DNA from: Amphibalanus amphitrite
Taxonomy: Eukaryota > Arthropoda > Thecostraca > Balanomorpha > Balanidae
Assembly (NCBI RefSeq): GCF_019059575.1
Contig: NW_024881863.1
Span: 1-64,000, forward strand
DNA length: 64,000 nucleotides
Reading direction: 5' to 3'
The first letter of the stretch is position 1; the number at the start of each line of letters is the position of its first letter. Below the pieces are notes generated by a model. The model was not told where the DNA came from. It worked only from the letters and a program-made list of their open reading frames with translations, and ran no database searches. Made by a program: the position numbers and the translations under genes. Below are positions 1-12,765 of the stretch, in pieces.

Positions 1-797
1 GAACTTTTCTGACTTTTCCTAAAACTAAATTGGGCACATTCCCTGAAAATTTCAAGTTCATAACTTTACCAGGGGCGGCTCCAGAGCACTGGGAATTGGG
101 GGGTCCAATTCGTGAAGCGAGTCATTTGGGCGAAGATCACGATGCTGCACCAGTTTTACGAACAGTGAATGAAAGGTATCATGTGATAACATATACAAAG
201 TTATTGTGCATCCTCTTTTGACACGTTTTTGCTATAATAGGCGGATCCAGGCGTCCAAAAAGGGGGGTTATTTTTTACCTCCCAACATAGGTGCCCTGAC
301 ACCGCCTATGCATGACCAATACAATTTTAGTCGTTCTCTCATAAGAAAATTGTAACATAACAAGACCATTGCCACCCTTTTTAGAAACAGTACCAACAAA
401 AACCTTATTTACTATACTTTTTGTGTACCCCCAATCTCAATGTTCTGTATCCGCCTATGATTTTTGAAAATGCATATTTTTAGGATCCATGTGAATTCCT
501 GGGCTGGTTCATTCTCTATCGATCGGCAAAAGTTGCGTTAAGATTGGTTCAGAAACCTGGCCGTGATAAACAGTCTAAAATGTATCTGCAATTTGCCCGT
601 TTTTACCCCCCTCTACCCCCCTATTGACATTTTTTAATTTTATTTTTTTTAGAAAGGTAGATCTCGTTGAGCCAAATCGAATGCCGTTTGAATTTTGAAA
701 ATCGGCCGGTTAGATCTCGAGATATCAAGGGGGGTCGTAAACAGCCCCCCCCCCCTGCCACTAATATGGGGTAGCCAGTAGCCTGCCACTAATAGGG
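1..797. mobile_element. TTAA-flanked DNA transposon, right part of a copy cut by the window edge
   Basis: This stretch is nearly identical to 39183-39976, with only scattered substitutions and small indels. Its right end reads CCTGCCACTAATAGGG at 782-797 and is followed by TTAA at 798-801. In the complete copy at 39097 the left end is the exact reverse complement of this terminus, so it is the right terminal inverted repeat of a transposon. TTAA targets and ends of the form CCC...GGG fit piggyBac-like elements. The interior has no transposase, only short accidental frames, so the copy is non-autonomous. An inner repeat of the terminal motif lies at about 758-772, just before the true end. Confidence 0.8.
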
Positions 798-1110
798 TTA
801 AGGTGCCGTAGATACCATGCTGTGTCACACAAGTATGCTTCAGTGCTCACGAAGCTGAACTCAAGTGCTACGATTCACTAAGCGACAGTATCTGTTCATT
901 TGCATGCTGTCATTGAATGCTGCTCTATAACACAACTTTTGCATAGAAAAATACCTAGCACCGGTCCATTAGACGGCAAATTTAGCCCCGGCTTTCGTTT
1001 TCGTTTTTGCTTTTTGTTTTGTATAACTAAGCGAATATTCGAAGGAAAAATTATAGCATTAATTGTATATGTTCCAAATACAATTATGGCCGGAACACAT
1101 GCTTCCCTCA

Positions 1111-1290
1111 CTGAATGCCCAGGTAACGCGTTCCCGGCCCGTCCTGGGAGCTCCATACGGAGAGGTTCGTTCGGCCCCGCCCCCGGCCGATGTCTGGTAC
1201 TGCGCATGCGCGTGGTGACGTCAGCACGGCAACAGGTCGCTGGCAGCACGGTGACTATAAATACGGTGATCTCATCTGGATTTGGTCACG
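1111..1290 (+). promoter_or_regulatory. putative core promoter with NRF1-like, CRE and TATA motifs
   Basis: A GC-rich stretch carries TGCGCATGCGC at 1201-1211, which matches the NRF1 palindrome, and a perfect cAMP-response element TGACGTCA at 1216-1223. TATAAATA follows at 1256-1263, and a CACGTG E-box lies about 25 bases further on at 1287-1292. The order and spacing look like a plus-strand promoter starting transcription near 1285-1295. No recognisable coding exon follows, so the gene it would serve is unknown. The motifs are seen directly; promoter activity is inferred. Confidence 0.4.
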
Positions 1291-1783
1291 TGATCATTTT
1301 CGAGCGCAGCGCACGTGCAGTTGTGGCGAGGGCACTTCCAGAAATTCTGGATCCATGCGATTTTGGAGCCAATGTAAAGTCTATGGGGAAATGGTTCATT
1401 TTTATTTGTTTTTCTTATCACACCTAAACTTTCAAGTTTTTCTCAAAGATACACCCTGATTCATGTGTAGAATTGATTGGTCTTTCATATGGTATCAATT
1501 TTAGATTTTTATCGGATAATTTCAAAAACTACTTACCATTTAAACTACAAAAAGAGGTGATTGCGGCTAAGCATTGCGACAGCCATGTCATGTCATTGGG
1601 AAATTACGATTTCTTGTGCATCTTCATTTTAACTGTTCTCGAAGCCAGTACCTACTGGATGATTCATGCGTAGAATTTGTTGAACTTTTGTCTTTTGTCA
1701 CTGTTAATGCCTTTATGAAATAATTCATCAAATCATTTCGCCCCGGCCGACATGAACGCCGCTGTGAGCCGGTTTTGGCGTCG

Positions 1784-2720
<937 letters not shown>

Positions 2721-4830
2721 AGATATTCACCCAGGCTAGATTAAGGTCACAACAACCTAGGATTAAGGGTGGCTACAGACTTTAGACTTAATGCAGACTT
2801 AACATGAAGGTATTATATATGCAACTAAATGACACACATGGTATTTGTTCTAACCTTCTCAACAGAAAGTGAACATGTCAGGACAGCACCCCTCGATGAC
2901 CATTATACTCAAGGGGTGTAGGCACTGATTCCCCAGGGGTGAAGTGATAGGAGCACAAACATGAGTCACTAGTTGGCTCTGTTTCTTTCCTCCTGCAGGA
3001 AAAAATATATGTGTGATGCCCAATGTGAGGTAACTGCATATTATAAAGCTGGAAATATTGTACAAAGTTATGACAACACAAGCAAACTATGCATGTTACT
3101 GCTCTTGTTATTGCTATATTGATATGAGACCTCACAAGACACAAAAATATGCATGGTAAAAAAGGGAGCAACAATACATTTCAAATGTAGCTTGTCATTA
3201 AAATGATCATGAATTTCACTACATCAAAAGTGAATGAAATTAAGTGATAATCAAAGACTGGAAAAGAAGATCAGCATAACTACATAATATGTCTTGTTTC
3301 CAAAGCTAAAGTATGATCCTCAATGTTGCAAAAGTTGGTTGACTTTAACAATAACTTTGAATAAAAAAACAACATATGGTAAACAGTCACACTTCAAGGA
3401 AATCGCAAGATCCATCCAACCTTTGACATGCCCTGTTTGGAATGCTGTTAACATGCTATGATCTTCACAGAATAGGTAAAATCAACTCAAAATATTACAT
3501 TCTTTTATTACAAATCATATCTTCCCATGAACTTCATTATTGTGACTGCAGAGCTCATTCAGTCAATCAGAGACTGTGCAGAGACTTCATCATTCAAACA
3601 ATCTGAGAATCAATGTGCAGAGACTAACACTTTAAAATCTAGTGACATTTCACAAACATCTTTTATGCTACAAGCTTATGCTTACCAAACACTTTTTCAT
3701 GACTCAAATATGGTGGTGTTTATTTTAAGTGAAAACATTCATCCAGCACTAAGCAGATTATTTCTAAGCTCCACAAAGTCCCAATTTCTGTTATATTTCG
3801 CTTGGAGTCACTTCATAGTTTGAACTCAAAGTGCCTTGTGGATTTACCTCAGTTATGTAGGTAAATCCACAAGGATTGATGGGCTTTACCTCAGTTATGT
3901 AGCTGCTCCCTCAATTTAAGTTTCTCGTTAAATTTCACTGAGGTGTTGCAAGATGGGCTGTAGCCAAATTCACTTCCCTGTTCGGCTGATGCTCACAATA
4001 CCTGGACATTTTTAATTCCAATTTTTGTAGCTGTTAACAATTGATGAAGGCCCAAGTACCTAGACAACAATGACGTTACAGAGGAAACCCCTGGCTGTGT
4101 TTCACGGGCGCGCTGGCGCTGCCAGCGCAATCTGTGAGCTAGCGTCAACCTCTGGTAGTGTTTGAGGTATAGGCTTGTTGATGTCTCTATGGAAATCAAA
4201 AGTGGCTGGCAAGTGTCGCGAAACACCACCCTTATTTTTGCACAATAATGGTGTGATAACTGTTGCTGCAAGAAAATATAAGGTGAAGTGAAGACGTGAA
4301 GTAAAATCAGGTCAGACATTAATATATACCCAAAAATAGCAGTGTATGGAGTACCTATATTTTACGGAATTGAATGCTGTAACTGAGCATGATTAAGAGC
4401 ATGATTAACTGAGACGAGCCGTGCTCGAAATATTATACAACTCTTCTCTAAAATATACATTTCATATAGCTTACTCATGAGCATCAGACTACTATATTTA
4501 TCTAACTTCACCATAATGGAGTACCTATATTCACATTACCAATAATATGATGCACAACAGGCCATAGAAAAACAGGTGAATATGGAATTGTAACCCAATT
4601 TCAATATCAACATGGCACTTGGCATTAACAGTAAAACACAAAGTTTTTGATGTTAAATCAACAGAGAAAACTCCTGAACATAAACAAAATGATCAGAATG
4701 TATAATAAGGATAAAAGTATAAATAAAAATCGACGAATCAGCCTATCATCGCCTTACACATTCACCACTCCCCATTCCACGCACAGATTGTTTACCCCTT
4801 GGCTTACCCCGTGTTCGCAGTCTCCCGGAC
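2721..4830. other. AT-rich non-coding DNA
   Basis: No coding exon, RNA gene or transposon end was recognised. The only structure is a short hairpin at 3834-3874 (15-bp arms CCTTGTGGATTTACC and its reverse complement) whose loop sequence recurs just downstream, and a 19-base palindrome around 4110-4130. Confidence 0.5.
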
Positions 4831-5108
4831 GACGAAGATTCTAAACGCCGTCCGACCAATCACGTTCAAGATCAGCGGGGCTTGGCCGCGGTTCTCGAAC
4901 GTCATTGGCCAGATTACGCAGAATCTTAGTCGTCAGCAAAACTTTGAACACGGGGTTATATTTTTCGCTATGGTAACAAAAGCGCCAGAATTGACTACCA
5001 GAATTGGATCCGAAGGTCAAATGGGTCACGTGACTGTGCAGTGCTGGCAGCAGCGCGGCGGCCTGGCGGCGGCCCACGTCAAGCGCGCGGCCCGGGCCGC
5101 AAGGAGGC
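4831..5108 (+). promoter_or_regulatory. putative promoter and leader of MARVEL gene A
   Basis: Two CCAAT boxes in opposite orientation lie within an imperfect inverted repeat (GACGACGAAGATTCT near 4839 and AGAATCTTAGTCGTC near 4920). TATA-like DNA follows near 4955, a GTCACGTGAC E-box near 5027, and then a CpG-rich stretch to 5108. The hAT insertion at 5109-7010 begins exactly where this block ends. Without it, the block would run straight into the GC-rich leader at 7019-7096 before the gene A ATG. The motifs are visible; the promoter role and link to gene A are inferred from position. Confidence 0.4.
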
Positions 5109-5694
5109 CACTGGCGGATCCTGGGGGGGGTCCACGGGGTCATGACCCCCCCCAAAAGGTCTGAGAGGGTCATTTGACCCCCCCCAAAAGCCGAAGACCT
5201 AAATGCGCTATAGACGCCGTCTTGCATGCTCAAAATCACCTGTCAAACACTTCTGAGCTAATACCTTTGTTTTTCTGGATCGTGTTGCGTGAAAAGGCGT
5301 ATTGAAGACCAGAATCTTACTCGTTTTTGTCTCAACCGTGCGAGCACCAGGGGATGATCCAGGAAAACTCCAAGGGGATGGTCATGAATTTAATTCGTGG
5401 TGCCCCTACCTATACGCAAAATTAAAAACTCAACGGATTTCGGTCACTTAATTTTGGTGATGTCCTATTTTCATTTTTTATTTTGTTTGTTTTATTTTTA
5501 GTGCCCCTGGGCCCTGGCAGGTCAAAATCACGTCTGAGGCGAAAGAAATTCACGGGAATCCCAAAAATCACGTCAGGACATTCAGGGCCCTCTGACCAGC
5601 CTGACAGCTAGGGCCCTTCTTACTTCCTGGGGCCTCCAGTGAATAACCGCTAGTGTCTGTGTCTGACCGCTAGGGCCCCTCTGACTCCTCAGTA

Positions 5695-6195
5695 GGTAGG
5701 AGGCCCTCTGTAGAGGAGGTCCTCTGTAGAAAGGAGGCCCTCAGTAGAGAGGAGGCCCCCTGTAGAGAGGAGACCCCTTTAAAGAGGAGGCCCTCTGTAG
5801 AGAGGAGACCTGCTGTAGAGAGAAGGCTCTATGTAGAGAGGAGGCCCTGTGTAGAGAGGAGGCCCTCTGTGGAAAGGAGACCGCCTGAATGCAGAAGGCC
5901 CTCTGAAGAGTGGAGACCCGCTGTAGAGAAGAGGCCCTCTGAAGAAAGGAGGCCCTCTGTAGAGAAGAGGCCCTCTGAAGAGAGGAGGCCCTTTGCAGAG
6001 ATGAGGTCCTCTGGCTCTTTGAAGAGAGGAGGCCCTCTGTAAAGGAGGCCCTCTTAAAGGGAGAGACCCTCAGTAGAGAGGAAGCCCTCTGTAGAGAGGA
6101 GGCCCTGTAGCTTCTGTAGTTAAGAGGCCCTGTGAAAAGAGGAGGCCCGCAGTAGAGATCGGTGGTCCTCTGTAGAGAGGAGGCCCCCTCTGTGT
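5695..6195. repeat. 18-bp minisatellite (GAGGAGGCCCTCTGTAGA-type unit)
   Basis: About 25 degenerate copies of an 18-base unit run head to tail inside the hAT-like element. The minus-strand frame across it gives a Leu-Gln-Arg-Ala-Ser-rich peptide that simply reflects the unit length being divisible by three. I do not read it as a protein. Confidence 0.9.
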
Positions 6196-6680
6196 TTTGA
6201 CAAATGTTTTTGCAAATTTTTCGCGGCGCTTCGCGCCGCCGATTTATGTACATACGTACAGGTCAATACGAAATCTTGACTGTAATTACATAAACCAACC
6301 GTGTCAAATTGAATCAGAGTTCATATGTGTGCTGTAAAGGAACTCCGGCTTGTACTGCAATGCTAAAAGGGTGGTAAAATTTGTGTTTTGGAGCTGTGTT
6401 TCGACACATTCTTTTGCAAATTTTCTCGGCGCTTCGCGCCGCCGATTTATACACCAATCAATAAGAGAGAAATAACAGTGACTGTAATAACACCAACCGT
6501 GTCAAATTGAATCGGAATTCATATGTGTACTGTGAAGGAACTCCGGCTTGTACTAGCATGCTAAAAAGGTTGTAATATTTGTGTTTTAGAGCTGTGTTTT
6601 GACAACTTTTTTTTGCAAATTTTTGCGGCGCTTCGCGCCGCCGATTCATACACAGGTCAATAAGAGAGATCGTGACTGTA
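6190..6680. repeat. three tandem copies of a ~200-bp unit with a GC hairpin
   Basis: Each copy carries the perfect hairpin GGCGCTTCGCGCC (near 6222, 6429 and 6627) followed by CGATTTATAC-type sequence, a run ending in GGAACTCCGGCTTGTACT and a GTGTTTTG-GAGCTGTG junction. The first two copies are full length and the third is truncated after about 80 bases. Similar GCGGCGC..GCGCCGC hairpins occur in the unrelated elements at 38817 and 44960. Confidence 0.85.
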
Positions 6681-7096
6681 TGCTACTATTTACTAATGCA
6701 TTAGGCTAAAAGTGAGGTAACTATATCTACTTCTGGGTTTTTAAGTCGGTCGACCCGCCTCCCCCCCCCCAGTAAAAAATCCGTGGCGACGCTCCTATAT
6801 AGGTGGGTTTCACTAACTAAAACTACTGAGCCGAGTGACTTACGATAAAACTTCATCTTATAAACGACGAAGATCAAATGTCATTTTTTGATCTCGACAT
6901 ACTCGCTCCCTACCCCCCCCCCCCCCCCGGTCGTCAGAATTCATTCACCAGACCTGGGATGTCGGCCGACTGGTGACCCCCCCCAAAACGACCCCCTAGA
7001 TCCGCCCTTGAAGGAGGCTCACGCGAACCAGTGCCGTGGCAACCGGCGTGAACAGTGACCTCAGGTGTGACCTGACCTGACCCGAAAGCGGCCACC

Positions 7097-7207
7097 ATGC
7101 CCGAGGCAGGACAGACCAACGTGGACCCGCCGGCGGGCGGCAGTGGGATCCGGTTCAACCCACAGCACTTCAAAACGACGCCCGGCATCATCAAGATCGT
7201 GGAAGTG
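7097..7207 (+). CDS. MARVEL-domain membrane protein A, exon 1
   Basis: This exon encodes the first 37 residues of a four-helix MARVEL (MAL/CMTM-type) protein, a family that works in membrane apposition, vesicle trafficking and the organisation of membrane subdomains. The start is well supported: gccaccATGc is a full Kozak match. The exon encodes a Pro/Gly-rich cytosolic N-terminus, then FKTTPGIIKIVEV, which matches the family signature of a Pro-Gly, hydrophobic pair, Lys and acidic residue at the mouth of TM1. It ends in phase 0 at a consensus donor, GTG|gtgagt. The spliced protein would be 157 or 158 residues (37+57+39 or 40+24), normal for the family. Homology to MAL/CMTM proteins is judged from sequence pattern only. 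A specific ortholog cannot be named. Confidence 0.85.
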
Positions 7208-8308
7208 GTGAGTGCCGAAGGCTTGTCCGATGGCTGTGACTTCAAAGGTGTATTTTACAAAATCTTTGAGGTGCAACTGCCGTACAAACTGGCATCCGAT
7301 GCATTTACAATGGAAATTTCATCGGGTAGAAGTGAAACTTCTCACGACTAATCGAAAATGGGTCAAATCAGGTATTAGTGCACACGTGAACCTTGGGGGC
7401 GTGGCGACACAGCGTATTGGATACTGCACTTTTTAACAGATAACAAACATCTACGCAGAAACTTACACATACTAGGCTGCATGTTATTATCACATAAGCT
7501 CAACTACCTCACACAAGGGATTGGCGTGCTTCTGAACACATGTTTATTATTCCTTAGGCTGACCGACAGCCGTGCGCTGCATTCGAAAGGTCACGTTGCG
7601 AAATCCCTCACATGCTTATTGCTTGCACTTGTCGTTTTGTGGCTTAGCTCAGCATCATTTGCTGCGTATGATAGAGATGGACTTTATAACACAGCTTTAT
7701 TACACAAACCGTCCAAGTTTCGCTGCGTTGGCGACTGTTGTTGCCGGCTTCTGAGGCGTCCTGAGGCGTCAGGCGTCGCTGTTTAGTATTCAGACCCCGC
7801 ATACTCGACATGAAGGCATGCATCGGTGATCAGAGGGTGGCCGGTGTTCCTCAATCCTGTTCGCAATGTGTGCTGGACAAGTGCTGTGGTGAAGCAGCTT
7901 TCCCTAAAATATCAACTGCCGCCCGGTACTTATTCGCTGTTTACTGCACTCTGCAGTATGCGGAATGGAAGCAAATCATGGACAGCAGTGATGCGGAGCC
8001 GTACAAATGAACGGCTCTGGCTCTGAGCAAACTGCTCCGGCAGCTAGCTCCGGCTTCGGCTCCGAGTCCGTTTCCGGCTCCGCATCGCTGATGGAGAGCG
8101 TATGCTAAAGGCTGACCTCGTCATCATCGGCATTACACAAGCGCTTCCGCCGCTAACATCGTTTGCACGTCAACGGTGAAAAGTCACCGATATGCGAGGA
8201 TGCATTTCTGAAATCGAATACGGCATACATTCAACCCCGCTTTTTGGCAAACATCCTTCATACGCTTCAATAAATAATATCGGCGCCGTCGATGGTCACT
8301 GCCGCGCC

Positions 8309-8370
8309 TCGTATGACCTGTGACGTCACCGATCAGTGACCGCTGTCGGCTCGTATGACCTGTGACGTCA
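8309..8370. repeat. tandem pair of CRE-containing 20-mers
   Basis: TCGTATGACCTGTGACGTCA occurs at 8309-8328 and again, unchanged, at 8351-8370, a 42-bp period. Each ends in a perfect TGACGTCA, the CREB/ATF site, beside a TGACCT half-site. Placement in intron 1 of gene A would allow an enhancer role, but nothing else supports that. Confidence 0.5.
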
Positions 8371-8442
8371 TCAGTGACCGGGTGACAGCGGACACTGACA
8401 GCGGCGCCGGTCATCGGCTCTGCTGCCAATGTGGCATCCTGC

Positions 8443-8720
8443 CAGCAGCGGCGGGGGCGGGGGCGGGGGCGGGGGCGGCACGGGCGGCACGGGCGGCGGC
8501 GGAGCTAGAGTAGACTAGCGGCGGCGGCGGGGGCGGGGGCGGCACGGGCGGCGGCGGAGCTAGAGTAGACTCCGGCGGCGGCGGGGGCGGGGGCGGCAGC
8601 GGCGGGGGCGGCACGGGCGGCACGCGGCGGCGGAGCTAGAGTAGACTCCAGCGGGGGCGGGGGCGGGGGCGGGGGCGGCACGGGCGGCGGCGGAGCTAGG
8701 GTAGACTCCATCGGCGTCGC
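8443..8720. repeat. GC-rich tandem repeat with potential G-quadruplexes
   Basis: Four units of about 60-85 bp combine GGGGGC runs, GGCACGGGCGGC and the link GGAGCTAGAGTAGACT. The GGGGGC runs near 8454-8478 and 8652-8676 each provide four or more consecutive G-tracts on the plus strand, a classic quadruplex-forming pattern. The proline-rich minus-strand frames across it are composition artefacts. Confidence 0.85.
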
Positions 8721-10034
8721 CCATCGCGCTGCACTTTCACCAACGCAGGGCGGGCGGCGCCGACAGAGCGTACTAAAGACATGATATAGAGCTTCAGAGA
8801 ATGGCGCGGTGGAGCATAGCATAGGGAAGATAAATGGCGTCATCGCTTAGGTGTTCAGCGATGCACCTTATCGTGACAGTGCAGGCGTGCATTGCATGTC
8901 ACGCATACGATATTTATGTTTCGTTTTGGCAATATTTGGAAGCCCTTCCACGGCGGTTTCCAGAGAAGGAGCAAGGAGTTGGCGCTAAATTGAGCCACTA
9001 TTCTATAGATCACAACGTTGATTTTTTTCCTGTCAACACAGAAGGTCACTTACGAATGGTGAGCATATTGTCAGTTGTGGCCACCACTGTCATAGCGTGT
9101 GAGCGGCAGCACAGACGTGCTGCAGAAGATGCCTCCGACATGCCTGCACCAATTGTTCCTCGTAAATTATTTCTCGTAGAGCTGTCGGTTCATTTAGGAG
9201 TGACCTATGGTGCAATTGCTCTCATTCCCAACACGAGCTGTGTACAATGTGCACCGTGCACCACCATAGTGCACGGTACCGTGCAGCGTGCCGTGCCGTG
9301 TGCACGGGTCGTGACCCCGCGGGATCGGACGGGCGGCAACTTTCACTTCCATGAGTGCGCCCAGAGCGGCGGTCCGGTCTCGTTGGTGTTATGAGAGGGA
9401 GAGGCTTATGAACGGCGCATATTTGTTATATTTACTGATACACGATGGAAATATGCCAACGCTAATGAAGCATAGTGCATTTTGATATTAATCAGGCATC
9501 ATGAATTTAGGACCTGTATTTGAATTAATATCTATCCATGATTTTTTCGCCAAGCCTTTGCTCCCTCCGTTCTCTCCCTCCCCTCGCTGCTGCGCGGAAT
9601 GGAATTCTGATTCACCCACATCCCTCGCTAACCTGCCTGACAGGCGACAGCTCACCAACCTACGTGACATGGTCGCGCACCGACAGCGACCATATGCTGC
9701 CCCCTACCCCCGGACAGGTGAGGGGGGGAGAGGGAGTGGGCGTGGCCTGTCAGACTACATAGATCGGGGCTGTTTGAACGAACCTTTGATCGCCAACGTC
9801 CAGCGAAAGGCTGGTCAGACAAGTTGTTTTTGGCCTTCAATGATTGGCAGAAGTGAGCCACGAGTGTCTAAGATACTCACATCTAGTGCTCTTTTTCGAT
9901 AGGCGTTTCCTGCTTTTGACTCACGTCCAAAAGTGTTTGTTACCAATGCGAGGTGAGATCTGCGCCAAGGCAGCTTCCCAGATGATTGATCACCTCATCT
10001 GCCGCCCTCTGCGGGTTATGAAGGTCAGCGGCGG

Positions 10035-10110
10035 CAGACGTCATCCACGGGTGACGTGGCAACAGGTGTGACTGGTGACGTCATCCCACGGCTAGTGACG
10101 TCACCAGGTG
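10035..10110. promoter_or_regulatory. cluster of CRE-like sites
   Basis: GACGTCAT (about 10038) is followed by two perfect TGACGTCA sites at 10076-10083 and 10096-10103, exactly 20 bp apart, with half-sites (TGACGTGG) in between and after. Two helical turns would place both factors on one face of the DNA. No gene start was found nearby; it lies within intron 1 of gene A. Confidence 0.4.
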
Positions 10111-11129
10111 TGGGCAGCTGACGTGGTGCACCATACAGGCAGGCCCCGCACTCCGCAGCCGCCATCCCACCCGTATTTCTTGCCACCACGACGCTCGACA
10201 TGCGCATTGAACATTGAAATATTTATTTTAAAAAATCAAACTGCCATTACCTAAACCTTGCCGATGTTCTTGAGATTCAGACGGCAGCAAGTTTCGGTCT
10301 AGGGTGGTAGGACGTCGTGAAATACGAGCGTGAAAATGTCACTTCATTGGAATTTTTAAGTAAATGTTCAATTAATTGGAATGTTTTTTTTTTATTTGAC
10401 TGATATTACGTAACTTATCAAAAGCTCTTCAATGTCCAATGTCCATTGTAAAATAATGCCATCTCATCATTGGCGTCAAGTGGTTATGTGAGCGCTCACA
10501 ACTCTAGGGCCAGGCTACTTCTTGCGACGTTCCGTGCGGCCCATGCATTGTGGGTACACACACACACACACACAGCCGCAAAACCGTCAGCCGATACTTT
10601 CAGCTGGGGAGGGGGGGGGGCGCACGTGGCGGCCGGCGGCCACTCAGCTGCCTTGCGGGAGAGGGGGGAGGGGCTGGGGGAAGCACCCTCCTGTCGGTTC
10701 ACACTGCCAACACACAGGCCAACCGCTAATCTGTATACCATGGGCTTCCTAGGTGAAGGGCTCAATGAGATGGGTGTGAGAATACACGGGGAAAATAAGT
10801 GGATATTGTGGATTAAGTAAAATTGATATGCCCGAAGTCCATCAACATAGTTTCGGCCATCATTGAACTTTTGAGAACTTGAGATGTCAATATATCATAT
10901 AACTTAAAGGGCATGTCAGCATTGGAGCAAACATTGTCACTTATTTCGACTTGCCACACGTCCTACCCGAAGCCATCACGCGAACGCCCAACAGTAGATT
11001 TCATGTCATGCTGCTAACTAGGTGTGTAGCTGTTTGCCGTGTGAAGCACGGCAATGAATTTCACAGCAGCAAGTCTCAACAGCAATCTCTATGTAAGTAA
11101 CCAAATTTATCGGTCTCGCCTGTCTGGCA

Positions 11130-11358
11130 CCTTTTCGGCCTTCCCTTTGTTTTGCAACCCACCGGACGCCACATGAGCCGGTCTAACGTAAAGTTTGTCT
11201 TTGCTTTGCCTCTTGGGCCGGAATAAAATAGCCGGCAATTAACTTAACGTAAAACAAAAGATCTGGCTAATTGCCAGCAAGTAACTTCCCTTCCCCTGCT
11301 ATAGCCTTGTGCTAGCGGGGATGCAAAATTCAAAAAAAAAAAAAAAAAAAGCGTGAAT
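11130..11358 (+). mobile_element. 5'-truncated LINE copy (3' tail with poly-A)
   Basis: This segment matches the 3' end of the gag-bearing LINE at about 31550-31765. Shared landmarks are CGGACGCCACATGAGCCG, GTAAAGTTTG, the AAAGATCTGGCT block, TTGCCAGC, and the final AAATT before a run of about 18 A. Being a bare tail with poly-A, it is a typical 5'-truncated product of target-primed reverse transcription. A clear target duplication was not found. Confidence 0.75.
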
Positions 11359-12469
11359 CACGCGTGACGTGACCACTCACGTGTCACCGTTCCACGTCCC
11401 CGCCCGGCCCCCGTCCCCGCCCCGCCCCCGCCCCCGCCCCCGCTCACGGCATGCCACTCTTCTCCGTCATGCACATTCAGTATGCACGCCAGCCTGCTGA
11501 CAGTCGTCTGCTCCTCACTGAAACTGCGACACCGCTCAATGCTCAACAGATACACACCACTGAAGGCTCGCTTACATTGCCTATGAGATTTATTGTCCTA
11601 CAACACGCCGCCCAAACTGCCCGCCCACATACCTACACCTGCCTACCTGCCTACCTGACTTACCTGCCTAACCGTGCCTCACCACTCTGCCTAGTGCCTG
11701 CCTAGTGTCTACTGCCTATCCGAGACAATGTCTCTGCAATCTGCATCCCCTCCGCCTCTGCCGCCGCCGCCCCCGCGGCGGCCGGCGGCATCACTCAATG
11801 TTTGCCGCTCCGTGCTGGCTGTTTTGCTCGGCAGAGTTCTCAAGGTCATCGGCTTACTGTGCAGCGGACTGGCCTTGTGAACTGTGCACGTGGTGCATTA
11901 TGTGGCGTGCACTGTGCACGCTGCGTGCCGTTTAGCCACCGTGCTGGGGCTATTTGTTGTTTCTGAGGACTGCGCCGCATTCAGTTGGACGAGAGGCTGA
12001 GATATTGCTGGCTGTGATCATGCTAGTTGCAAGGTTATTTGCTCGATTGGTTTCATAAAATTTGTTTTAAGTTTGCCGAAACTTAGGTGTCCCTACGAGC
12101 CGAGTATTTCAGACCTTGCAGTAAGTTCGTAAAATCAGCCATAGAAGGCAACGTGTCATTCTGTCAGCGATGACGGGCCCAACTATGAAGCGCCAAACCT
12201 CGCAGCCATGCGGTCCCCATATCACCCACTCGACCTCAATCCTGTGTGGTCCCCTCGGCCAACACGTGCATTTCCTGTTACGGAATCTGACATCCTGTGT
12301 CGAACCAGCTGCCGACAAATCGCTATCAGTGCTCGCCAAAACGATAGGTTCAGTCAATATTTCTGTACTGGTAGACCTAGTCCGGAAGTACCAAACCGCC
12401 GCAAATGCGACGTGATTGTCACTTATCCATATCGCTCGTTCCAGCCACGAAATTCCGAGCAGAAGTTCC

Positions 12470-12765
12470 CCAACAGCTGTTTACCAGCTGTCCTTTGCCG
12501 TTCACAAGTCTACCATTGCCGTTCACAAGTTGTCCATTGTCGTTTCACATTGCCACTCACAGGTTTTCTCCATTGTCGTTTCCTGCCGTCAACCACAGCT
12601 TGTGGTATCGAATCGGCGATCGCAGCTGGACAATAGAAACGGCGTTACGCATCCGCTCTAGTGGCTCGCTGTGCACGAGGCACGCGTGCAGTGTGACGAG
12701 ACATGAAACGAGGCATGAACGGAGACATGAACTGAGGCATGAACGAAGGAATGGACTGCAGGGCG
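12470..12765. repeat. short degenerate minisatellites
   Basis: From about 12485 to 12590, GCCGTTCACAAGT-type units repeat three to four times with drift. From about 12700 to 12755, GAGGCATGAACGGAGACATG-type units of about 14 bp repeat four times. Open frames over them are repeat by-products. Confidence 0.6.

Larger units (their letters stand above)
5109..7010. mobile_element. non-autonomous hAT-like transposon with 8-bp target duplication
   Basis: The element is bounded by the direct repeat AAGGAGGC at 5101-5108 and 7011-7018. Its ends are CACTGGCGGATC on the left and, read inward from the right, CAAGGGCGGATC, followed on both sides by G-rich tracts. Ends starting with CA and 8-bp target duplications are hallmarks of hAT elements. 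Inside are an 18-bp minisatellite (5695-6195) and three tandem copies of a roughly 200-bp unit (6190-6680). No transposase frame is present, so it would need enzyme from elsewhere. It sits 79 bp before the start codon of gene A. Confidence 0.8.

Noticed and set aside
232..464. Nested MITE bounded by ATAGGCGGATCC and GTATCCGCCTAT
   Set aside because: The inverted match is short and the same segment occurs in both copies of the host element, so it may be part of it; no target duplication was seen.
5741..6253. 170-codon minus-strand frame rich in SLQRASSLQRA
   Set aside because: It is the 18-bp minisatellite read in a frame that repeats because the unit is a multiple of three.
8411..8843. Proline/alanine-rich minus-strand frames
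   Set aside because: Composition artefact of the GGGGGC tandem repeat.
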